In this document: positions 1 to 5,098 of the stretch, one piece after another
Position numbering within the stretch: position 1 is the stretch's first letter
How the letters are laid out: every line of letters begins with the position of its first letter
Assembly (NCBI GenBank): GCA_035315685.1
Contig: DATFXR010000740.1
Span: forward strand, 1-5,098
DNA length: 5,098 bases
Direction of reading: 5' to 3'
From: QHWK01 sp035315685
GTDB taxonomy: Bacteria > Acidobacteriota > Vicinamibacteria > Vicinamibacterales > CAVVIG01
The notes under the pieces: generated by a model
Told to the model about the DNA's origin: nothing
The model's database searches: none
What the model saw: the letters and a program-made list of their open reading frames with translations, nothing else
Program-made: the position numbers and the translations under genes

Positions 1-743
1 CAACGGATGGCCTGGTGATTGTCTGCGCGCAGGCTGGAAACGTGAACACCGGCGCATTCGATCCGTTCGAGGCCATCGCCGACCAGGCCGCGCGGCGGGA
101 GGCGTGGCTGCACATAGATGGCGCGTTCGGGCTGTGGGCCGCTGCGAGCGGATCGCTCCGTCATCTCGTGCGCGGCGTCGAGCGCGCCGACTCGTGGGCG
201 ACGGACGCACACAAGTGGCTGAACGTGCCCTACGACTCGGGCCTGGTGTTCACGGCGCATCCGGCCGCCCATCGAGCGGCGATGAGCCAGACGGCCGCGT
301 ACCTGGCGCGCTCACCCGAGGAGCCGCGCGAGCCTATGGACTGGGTCCCGGAGTCGTCCCGTCGCGCGCGCGGCTTTTCAATGTACGCCGCGCTCCGGTC
401 GCTGGGCCGGAGCGGCGTCGCCGACCTGGTCGAGCGTTGCTGCCGTCTCGCGCGCCGGTTCGCGGATCGACTGCAGGAAGAACCGACGATCAGGATCCTC
501 AATGAGGTCGTGCTGAATCAGGTGCTCGTGCGTGTGGAACCGGTGGCAGGTGATTCCGACGCTGCGACACGAGCCGCGCTCCGCCGCGTTCAGGAAGAGC
601 GCGTCTGTTGGCTGGGCGGCACACGGTGGCACGGGATGGAGGCGATGCGCATCTCGGTCTCGAACTGGTCCACGACAGACGGCGATATCGATCGCTCAGC
701 AGAATCCGTGCTTCGCGCTGTTGCTGCCACTGTCAATGGCTGA
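1..743 (+). CDS. Group II PLP-dependent decarboxylase-like protein, C-terminal part (5'-truncated by the window)
   Basis: The reading frame is open from base 3 to the TGA at 741-743, giving about 246 residues; there is no start, because coding continues in frame to the left edge. The fragment carries hallmarks of the PF00282 fold-type I PLP enzymes (aromatic-amino-acid, glutamate and related decarboxylases). AGNVNTGAFDP lies near the beginning. HIDGAFG follows, whose Asp (codon 117-119) should contact the PLP pyridine nitrogen. TDAHKWLNVPYDSG holds the Lys (codon 213-215) expected to form the Schiff base. The C-terminal domain ends with the family-like MRISVSNWSTTDGDIDR. Family members are usually about 450-500 residues, so roughly half is visible. 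It is probably a soluble cytoplasmic enzyme. Substrate cannot be told: the substrate-binding N-terminal half is missing, and relatives are often annotated loosely as aminotransferase or decarboxylase. The last codons and stop lie inside the inverted repeat that follows. The gene converges on the ADOP permease gene and shows no operon partner here. Confidence 0.9.
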   Translation, partial: TDGLVIVCAQAGNVNTGAFDPFEAIADQAARREAWLHIDGAFGLWAAASGSLRHLVRGVERADSWATDAHKWLNVPYDSGLVFTAHPAAHRAAMSQTAAYLARSPEEPREPMDWVPESSRRARGFSMYAALRSLGRSGVADLVERCCRLARRFADRLQEEPTIRILNEVVLNQVLVRVEPVAGDSDAATRAALRRVQEERVCWLGGTRWHGMEAMRISVSNWSTTDGDIDRSAESVLRAVAATVNG

Positions 744-847
744 TGGCTAAGGGCTGATGGCTATGGCTGATGGTCAATGGTCGAAAGGCCATCAGCTGTT
801 TAACCATTTAGCCATAGCCATTAGCCATCAGCCATCAGCCATTGACA
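731..847. repeat. Inverted pair of degenerate TGGCTGA heptamer arrays (long imperfect palindrome)
   Basis: The left arm (731-770) and right arm (808-847) are reverse complements at 36 of 40 positions. The outer 18 bases are perfect: TGTCAATGGCTGATGGCT at 731-748 against its complement at 830-847. Each arm is a run of degenerate TGGCTGA units. Both arms contain one shortened 6-base unit (758-763 and 815-820) at the same position in the run, so they share register as well as sequence. The 37-base middle holds a further small hairpin at 777-792. The segment is visibly poorer in G+C than the neighbouring genes. It starts inside the last codons of the decarboxylase-like gene and ends 8 bases before the stop of the convergent ADOP gene. 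No ORF, transposase or clear target-site duplication accompanies it. I believe similar GGCTGAT-rich intergenic repeats occur in other environmental genomes, but I cannot search for them. Confidence 0.9.
731..847. terminator. Possible bidirectional transcription terminator between convergent genes
   Basis: The palindrome sits exactly where the decarboxylase-like gene (plus) and the ADOP gene (minus) converge. RNA from either strand would fold into a stem of about 40 pairs. Neither side has a clear U-tract after the stem, so a classical intrinsic terminator is not demonstrated. The placement and fold are seen in the sequence; the function is inferred. Confidence 0.35.
777..792 (+). other. Small GNRA-type hairpin at the centre of the inverted repeat
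   Basis: ATGGTC (777-782) and GGCCAT (787-792) pair over six positions, one of them G-U, around a GAAA tetraloop (783-786), which fits the stable GNRA class in the plus-strand RNA. A competing pairing of GCTGATGG (766-773) with CCATCAGC (789-796) would disrupt it. No function is known to me; it may simply cap the long hairpin. Confidence 0.45.
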
Positions 848-855
848 TGCGTCAG

Positions 856-3294
856 CTACTCCTCTCTTAGAGCTGACGCTGGATCAATCCGCAGTCCCTG
901 GCTCGCGGCGAGCGCGCACGTCGTCACGCCCACGACGGCGACCAGCGACACGACGCTGCCGAGGACGATCGGATCGCGCGCTCGAACGTCGAACAGCAGA
1001 CTCGCGACGACCGCGCCGAGCGACAACGCGGCAAGCGTGCCGGCGACGAGTCCGGCGACGATCGGCACTGTGACCTGTCCGAGCACGAGCCGGATCACCT
1101 GCGATCGCTGCGCACCGAGCGCAACGCGGATGTTCATTTCGCGCCGCCGGCGCGACACGCCGTACGACGTGACTGCCCACACACCGAGCGTCGCGATGAA
1201 CAGCGCGACGCCGCCGAAGGCCATGAACAGTTGCGCCTGATACCGCCTGGCTGCGATCGACCCGTCGACCAACTGCTCGAGCGGCCGCGCGTCGCCGATC
1301 GCGATGTCGCCGTCGATCTCGCGCACCGCGCGGCGCACCTGCGGCATCAGCGCCGACGGCCCGGTCGCGGTCTTGATCACCAGCGTCGGCGAATTGCGAG
1401 TGCGCCACCAGTACGGCAGGTAGACCATCAGCGGCGGCGGCTGATCGAGCGAGGTGAGCTTTGCGTCAGCAACGATGCCGACCACTTCGAAGCCGGCCTC
1501 GCCGGGGATTCCGCGGCTGAAGCGCTTGCCGACCGCGTCTTCGCCGGGCCAGATCCGCCGCGCCGTCCCTTCTGACACGAGCGCCGGCATCGTGCCGCTC
1601 GCCCGCCCTTCGGCGGCGCCGAACGATCGGCCGCGTACGATCGTGATCCCGAGCGTGCGAAAGAAGTCCGGGCCGACGAACCGGTAGTTGGCGGCCGGGT
1701 GCTCCGACCGCGGGCTCGTGCTGCCGTCCGGCGCGAGGCCATTCACCTGCGTCGAGCCGGACAGCGGCGGCGCCGAGAGCGTCGTCGCGCTCTGAACGCC
1801 GGGCAGTGCCTGCAGCGCCGCGATCACACGATCGTAGGCAGCGAGCCGGGTCGCCTCGGCCTCATACCGCTGTGCCGGCAACGAGAGCGGCACGACCAGC
1901 ACGCGTTCGGCGGCAAACCCGCGATCGACGTTCATCAACCGCATGAAGCTGGCGCCGAGGAGCGCCGTGACGACGAGCAGCGAAAGGGACAACGCGACCT
2001 GCAGCGCGAGCAAAGCGCCGCGCGTCCGCATGCCGCCGCGATCGCTCGTCGTCCAGAGCGCGCCAGCCCTGAGCGACTGTTCCACGTCGCTCCGCGCCGT
2101 CCGCCACGCCGGCAGCACGGCAACGACGAGGCCGGCCAGCGTCGAGACGCCGGCGGCGAACGCGACCACCCGCGCGTCGAGTGCGACCTCGCTCACGCGC
2201 GGCAGATCGATCGGCGCGGTCCTGACGAACAGGAGGAGCGCGGCCCAGGCGACGGCGAGCCCGAGAGTGCCGGCGACGGCGGACAACAGGAGCTGCTCGA
2301 CGACCGCGCGCGCGACGAGGCGCGAGCGACCGGCGCCGAGCGCCGAGCGAATCGCGGCGTCACGCAGGCGTCCAACCGTCCGCGTCAGCGACAGGTTGGC
2401 AAGGTTCGAGCAGGCGATGCACAGCACCGCGACGATCGCGCCCAGGAGGAGAAGCAGGCCGCTGCGCGCGCGACCGACGACGGTCTCCGTGAGCGGTATC
2501 AGCGTGCTCGCCAGCGTTACCGGCTGGCCCGCCTCCTTCGTCGCGATCTGGCTGACCTGCGTCTGGAGAACATCGAGCTCGGCGTGCGCCTGCTCGGTGG
2601 TCGCGCCGGCGCGCAGACGGCCGACGGCGTCGTTGTTGTGGTCGCCTTCCCAGCCGGTACGTGACACGTCCATGTGGATCGGCACGAACAGCTCCGCGGA
2701 CGCGAGGCGTTGTGACGGCAGACTGAAATCGGCTGGCAGGACGCCGACAATCGTGCGTGGCCTGCCGTCGATCACGATCGATCGGCCGACCACGCCGCGG
2801 TCGGCGCTGAAGCGCTGGCGCCACGCCGCATCGGTGACGACCGCCGCCTCGGGCCGGTCGCTCGGCTCGTCGGCAGGTGTCAGAGTTCGACCAATCGCTG
2901 CCTGCACGCGGAGGACATCGAACAACGATCCGCTCACCCTGGCGACCTGAACCTGGGCGGCGTCACCGGCGCCGGTCATGTTCGCCGGCAGCACGATGTA
3001 CTGCGCCATCGACTCGAACGTCCGAGTGTGCTGCCGCCAGTATTCGAAATGCTTCTCGTTTACCGCGAGCGTCGGGATCTTGTCGGCAAATTGACGCCAG
3101 GTTTCCCGAATCGAAACCAGCCGTTGCGATTCGCGATAGGCGAGCGGCTTCAGGAGAACGCCATCGACGATCGAGAACACGGCGGTGGTCGCGCCGATCG
3201 TCAGCGTAAGCGTCACCACGACGGTGAGCGTGTAGGCACGATCGCGGCGCAGGCCCCGAACGGCGTCACGCACGTCGAAAGATAGAGATCGCAT
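856..3294 (-). CDS. ADOP-type FtsX/MacB-like ABC transporter permease (acidobacterial duplicated orphan permease)
   Basis: This is an 812-residue inner-membrane protein built of two tandem MacB-like halves, the architecture and usual length (about 800) of the ADOP family. Half one has a membrane segment near 21-46, a MacB-like extracytoplasmic domain at about 47-275, and segments near 277-298, 333-357 and 376-397, with the cytoplasmic motif RDAAIRSALGAGRSRL at 311-326. Half two has a segment near 427-451, an extracytoplasmic domain at about 452-685, and segments near 688-711, 742-768 and 776-797, with REMNIRVALGAQRSQVIRLV at 718-737. Both motifs match the FtsX region thought to contact an ATPase. 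The ATG at 3292-3294 is the first possible start: the upstream in-frame codons, back to a TAG at 3358-3360, include no ATG, GTG or TTG. No good Shine-Dalgarno sequence precedes it. The N-terminus begins directly at the membrane-proximal helix, without the extra prefix domain some ADOPs carry. The end, LRIDPASALREE, keeps the family's DPxxALRxE pattern but lacks the usual PARRA-like stretch before it. No ATPase is adjacent. Substrate unknown. Confidence 0.93.
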   Translation of the reverse strand: MRSLSFDVRDAVRGLRRDRAYTLTVVVTLTLTIGATTAVFSIVDGVLLKPLAYRESQRLVSIRETWRQFADKIPTLAVNEKHFEYWRQHTRTFESMAQYIVLPANMTGAGDAAQVQVARVSGSLFDVLRVQAAIGRTLTPADEPSDRPEAAVVTDAAWRQRFSADRGVVGRSIVIDGRPRTIVGVLPADFSLPSQRLASAELFVPIHMDVSRTGWEGDHNNDAVGRLRAGATTEQAHAELDVLQTQVSQIATKEAGQPVTLASTLIPLTETVVGRARSGLLLLLGAIVAVLCIACSNLANLSLTRTVGRLRDAAIRSALGAGRSRLVARAVVEQLLLSAVAGTLGLAVAWAALLLFVRTAPIDLPRVSEVALDARVVAFAAGVSTLAGLVVAVLPAWRTARSDVEQSLRAGALWTTSDRGGMRTRGALLALQVALSLSLLVVTALLGASFMRLMNVDRGFAAERVLVVPLSLPAQRYEAEATRLAAYDRVIAALQALPGVQSATTLSAPPLSGSTQVNGLAPDGSTSPRSEHPAANYRFVGPDFFRTLGITIVRGRSFGAAEGRASGTMPALVSEGTARRIWPGEDAVGKRFSRGIPGEAGFEVVGIVADAKLTSLDQPPPLMVYLPYWWRTRNSPTLVIKTATGPSALMPQVRRAVREIDGDIAIGDARPLEQLVDGSIAARRYQAQLFMAFGGVALFIATLGVWAVTSYGVSRRRREMNIRVALGAQRSQVIRLVLGQVTVPIVAGLVAGTLAALSLGAVVASLLFDVRARDPIVLGSVVSLVAVVGVTTCALAASQGLRIDPASALREE

Positions 3295-3360
3295 GCCGGT
3301 TGGACGGATAACAATCGGCCGCGGTTGACCGCGCGGCGGTCCGGCTGAAGCCGGACACTA

Positions 3361-3372
3361 CCGTGCGCACGG
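3361..3372. repeat. 12-base perfect palindrome CCGTGCGCACGG
   Basis: CCGTGCGCACGG is a perfect inverted repeat bridging the end of repeat unit 1 and the first base of unit 2. It could bind a dimeric regulator upstream of the ADOP gene, but it lies within a repeat cluster in very G+C-rich sequence, where short palindromes arise easily. No promoter is recognisable near it. Confidence 0.3.
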
Positions 3373-3473
3373 TCCGGCTAAAGGCGGAACTACCGAAATT
3401 CCGGCCGCAATATCGCATTCACGATCCGCCTGGAGGGGGAACTACCGAAATCGGGCCGCGGTGCTGCGGTTGA

Positions 3474-3491
3474 GTCCGGCTTCAGCCGGAC
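3474..3491 (-). terminator. Hairpin just after the MacB-type permease stop, possible weak terminator or mRNA 3'-end stabiliser
   Basis: On the minus strand this palindrome begins 3 bases after the TGA of the upstream permease gene and would form a tight GTCCGGCT/AGCCGGAC stem at the end of that message. It is the inverted unit of the repeat cluster. The RNA continues with UCAACCG rather than a U-tract, so intrinsic termination is doubtful; a REP-like role in protecting the 3' end, or attenuating read-through into ADOP, is equally possible. Confidence 0.3.
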
Positions 3492-3494
3492 CCG

Positions 3495-4826
3495 TCACTC
3501 GTACCGCAACGCCTCGATCGGATCGAGCCTCGACGCCTTGAGCGCCGGCAGGAACCCGCTGATCAGCCCGACCGTCATCAGAATCGTCGTGGTGATCGTG
3601 ATCAGCTTCACCGACAGCATCAAGTGGATGTCGGTCACGCGACTGGCGTCGTCCAGCAGCTCGGCGAGGAACGGCCGCGGACTGAGCAGCCAGACGAGCC
3701 CCCACGACACCGCGATCCCGACGACGCCGCCGGCGAAGGTCGTCGCCAACCCCTCGAGCAGGAATTGCAGGAGGATCTCGCGCGGCCTGGCGCCCAACGC
3801 CTTGCGCACGCCGATCTCGCGCGTCCGCTCCTGGACGTTGACGAACATGATGTTCATGATGCCGACACCGCCGATCGCCAGCGTCAGCACGCCGATGAAG
3901 GTGAGCACGATCTTCAGTCCGCCGACGATGCCGCTGGTGATTTCGTTCGTCTTCTCCGACCCGAACATGTTCAGCGCGCGCTCGTCGGCCGGGTTGTAGC
4001 GATAGCGCTTCGCGATCAGCTCGCGCACCTGCCGCTGCGCCTTCGACTCGAGCACCGGCGACACCGCCTGCCAGACGAACGTGCCGACGTAGCGGTTGTC
4101 GGAGAGGCCGCCCATCGTCGTCCATGGGATGAACACGCAGTATTTGTCCGGGCGGTTGTAGTTCGAGAGCTGGACTTTCTCTTCCATCACGCCGACGATC
4201 TCGAACGGCTGACCGCCGATGCGGATCGTCTCGCCGACCGGTGGAATCGCGCCGAACAACTTCCGCTGCACCTCGGTGCCGATGAATGCCACGCGGCGCC
4301 GCAGCCGGACGTCCTCGTCGTCGAGGAACCGGCCGCCCGCCTGCGGCTTCTCACTTCGCATCACGCCGTATGACGCGGCGACACCGCGGACCAGGTGGCT
4401 GGACTGCTTGTTCCCGAAAACAATCGGGAAGTCCTGCATGAACTCCGGGCTGACGTTCTTCACCAGCGGCAGCTCGCCGACGGCCATCACGTCGTCCGCA
4501 GTGACGCGCACGCGCTTGCCCGCCCGTTCACCACCCGCCTGCATGCTCGTCTGACCGGGGAAGGTCACGACGGTTCCGTCGGAGAACGCGCCGCGGAAGC
4601 CGGCGTCGAGGGCGCCGCGAAAGCCGTCGCCGTAGGCGAGGAGCACGACGACCGAGATGATGCCCCACGAGATGCCGAGCATCGACAGCGCGGCGCGAAA
4701 ACGATGGTGATAGAGGCCGTAGCACGCTTCGCGCACGATCTCGACGAGCGAGACGAACGCCCGCCGGCGCTGCCGCGGCGCCGCGATTCCGACGAAAGGC
4801 CGCTCGGTTGCGAAGGTGGCGTCCAC
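3495..4826 (-). CDS. MacB/FtsX-type ABC transporter permease
   Basis: This is a 443-residue inner-membrane permease with the usual four-segment MacB plan. A membrane segment lies near 46-66, a MacB-like extracytoplasmic domain at about 67-300, and segments near 303-326, 360-382 and 405-428. The signature GIMNIMFVNVQERTREIGV begins at 322 and RKALGARPREILLQFLLEG follows, the cytoplasmic region that meets the ATPase. The C-terminus, LDPIEALRYE, is typical. I place the start at the GTG of 4824-4826, two bases after the TAG of the upstream permease gene, with only a weak GAG 9-11 bases before it. The same frame is open further upstream to 5006, but there it overlaps the conserved end of the neighbouring permease and encodes low-complexity, arginine- and alanine-rich sequence. 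The spacing indicates one operon with translational coupling. Relatives export peptides, antibiotics or lipid-linked substrates, or drive mechanotransmission; the substrate here is unknown. The start is less certain than the family: some 25 residues precede the usual beginning (LVEIVREA). Confidence 0.92.
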   Translation of the reverse strand: MDATFATERPFVGIAAPRQRRRAFVSLVEIVREACYGLYHHRFRAALSMLGISWGIISVVVLLAYGDGFRGALDAGFRGAFSDGTVVTFPGQTSMQAGGERAGKRVRVTADDVMAVGELPLVKNVSPEFMQDFPIVFGNKQSSHLVRGVAASYGVMRSEKPQAGGRFLDDEDVRLRRRVAFIGTEVQRKLFGAIPPVGETIRIGGQPFEIVGVMEEKVQLSNYNRPDKYCVFIPWTTMGGLSDNRYVGTFVWQAVSPVLESKAQRQVRELIAKRYRYNPADERALNMFGSEKTNEITSGIVGGLKIVLTFIGVLTLAIGGVGIMNIMFVNVQERTREIGVRKALGARPREILLQFLLEGLATTFAGGVVGIAVSWGLVWLLSPRPFLAELLDDASRVTDIHLMLSVKLITITTTILMTVGLISGFLPALKASRLDPIEALRYE

Positions 4827-4828
4827 CG

Positions 4829-5098
4829 CTACATCTCGAACCGCAGCGCTTCCACTGGCGGCAACTCCGCCGCGCGCCGCGCCGGATAGGTGGACGTGAC
4901 GACGCCGATCACGACGAGCGTCGCGATCGCCACCAGCCCTGACTGCCACGACAGAATCATTCCGGCGAAGCGTTCCGGCATCGGCGCAAGATTGACGAGT
5001 CGGCACAGGCCGAGCGCGACCACCATGCCGCCGACTCCGCTCGCGAGCGTGAGGAAGAAGCCCTCGAGGAAGAACTGCCGCTGAATCGTCGCCGTGGT
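4829..5098 (-). CDS. Second MacB/FtsX-type ABC transporter permease, C-terminal end (5' part beyond the right edge)
   Basis: The frame is open on the minus strand from the right edge to the TAG at 4829-4831, giving 89 residues. They read as the last part of an FtsX permease domain: RQFFLEGFFLTLASGVGG, then a membrane segment at about visible residues 13-33, a short loop, a second segment at about 50-70, and the end STYPARRAAELPPVEALRFEM. The PARRA...PxEALRxE ending is a family signature, and FFLEGFF corresponds to FLLEGLA in the downstream permease, so the two are paralogous. An internal ATG at 5024-5026 is not the start, because homologous sequence continues upstream of it. The gene ends two bases before the GTG of the next permease, so the pair is expected to be co-transcribed and perhaps to form a heterodimeric transmembrane unit. 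An ATPase and a membrane-fusion protein would be expected further right, but cannot be seen. Confidence 0.9.
   Translation of the reverse strand, partial: TTATIQRQFFLEGFFLTLASGVGGMVVALGLCRLVNLAPMPERFAGMILSWQSGLVAIATLVVIGVVTSTYPARRAAELPPVEALRFEM

Larger units (their letters stand above)
3339..3491. repeat. Cluster of GTCCGGCT...AGCCGGAC palindromic repeat units
   Basis: Unit 1 (3339-3362) is the near-perfect palindrome GTCCGGCTGAAGCCGGAC followed by ACTACC. Unit 2 (3372-3394) and unit 3 (3423-3446) are degenerate direct copies that keep the pattern of a G/C-rich arm, a purine-rich centre, a second arm and then ACTACC. Units 2 and 3 share the exact 14-mer GGAACTACCGAAAT (3386-3399 and 3438-3451). 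Unit 4 (3474-3491) is the exact reverse complement of the 18-base core of unit 1, so intact, oppositely oriented copies bracket two decayed ones. Spacing between starts of units 1-2 and 2-3 is 33 and 51 bases, which is too irregular for a CRISPR array. The cluster fills most of the 200-base gap between the upstream permease gene and the ADOP gene. From memory, palindromes ending in ACTACC recur in acidobacterial intergenic DNA; this is not checked here. Confidence 0.85.

Noticed and set aside
731..847. Insertion sequence or MITE with target-site duplication
   Set aside because: The terminal inverted repeats are good, but I see no matching direct repeats flanking 731 and 847 and no transposase. 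It is kept only as a repeat.
1699..2950. Long plus-strand open frames (over 300 codons) opposite the ADOP gene
   Set aside because: Their products are arginine- and alanine-rich or low-complexity with no recognisable domain. They are antisense to a clear, full-length membrane protein and are explained by high G+C.
3295..3340. Sigma-70 type promoter for the ADOP gene
   Set aside because: A TTGTTATCC stretch on the minus strand (3309-3317) vaguely resembles a -10 box, but no matching -35 box lies at the right distance, so I do not call it.
3339..3491. CRISPR array
   Set aside because: There are only four units, with irregular spacing, degenerate copies and one inverted copy; no cas gene is nearby.
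3624..4373. Plus-strand open frame of about 249 codons opposite the MacB-type permease
   Set aside because: Its composition (Asp, His, Arg and Ala rich) mirrors the codon bias of the opposite-strand permease, and it has no family features.
4827..5006. N-terminal extension of the MacB-type permease up to 5006
   Set aside because: The extension overlaps the conserved C-terminus of the upstream permease in another frame and has the look of non-coding high-GC translation; the GTG at 4824-4826 is better placed.
1..5098. Defence, toxin-antitoxin, secondary-metabolite or other new multi-gene system
   Set aside because: All four coding regions belong to familiar families (PLP enzyme, ADOP, two MacB-type permeases), and the gaps between genes are short and repeat-filled.

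Overview
The window is high-GC DNA (about two thirds G+C by eye). It looks like an Acidobacteriota chromosome, quite possibly the Vicinamibacteria. The main reason is the 812-residue permease at 856-3294, which has the duplicated architecture of the ADOP family (acidobacterial duplicated orphan permease). Two clusters of short palindromic intergenic repeats fit that assignment, but no rRNA or other taxonomic marker is present, so it remains an inference.

Layout, left to right. (1) 1-743, plus strand: the C-terminal part of a group II PLP-dependent decarboxylase-like enzyme, with the Schiff-base lysine and the cofactor-binding aspartate visible; its N-terminus lies outside the window. (2) 731-847: an inverted pair of degenerate TGGCTGA heptamer arrays, able to fold into a long hairpin between two convergent genes; its left end supplies the last codons and the stop of the decarboxylase gene. 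(3) 856-3294, minus strand: the ADOP-type permease. (4) 3295-3494: a 200-base spacer with three direct copies and one inverted copy of a GTCCGGCT...AGCCGGAC palindromic unit. (5) 3495-4826, minus strand: a MacB/FtsX-type ABC transporter permease starting at a GTG codon two bases after the stop of the next gene upstream. (6) 4829-5098, minus strand: the C-terminal end of a second, separate MacB/FtsX-type permease that runs off the right edge.

How they may work together. The two adjacent MacB-type permeases are almost certainly co-transcribed and translationally coupled, and probably belong to an efflux or envelope ABC system. The ATPase and membrane-fusion protein, if present, should lie to the right of the window. 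The ADOP permease is downstream on the same strand but separated by the repeat-bearing spacer, so it may be read-through or have its own promoter. The decarboxylase-like gene converges on the permease block and has no evident functional link to it.

I found no CRISPR array, defence island, toxin-antitoxin pair, transposase, tRNA or rRNA. The least explained elements are the two intergenic repeat systems. I see no support for a wholly new multi-gene system.
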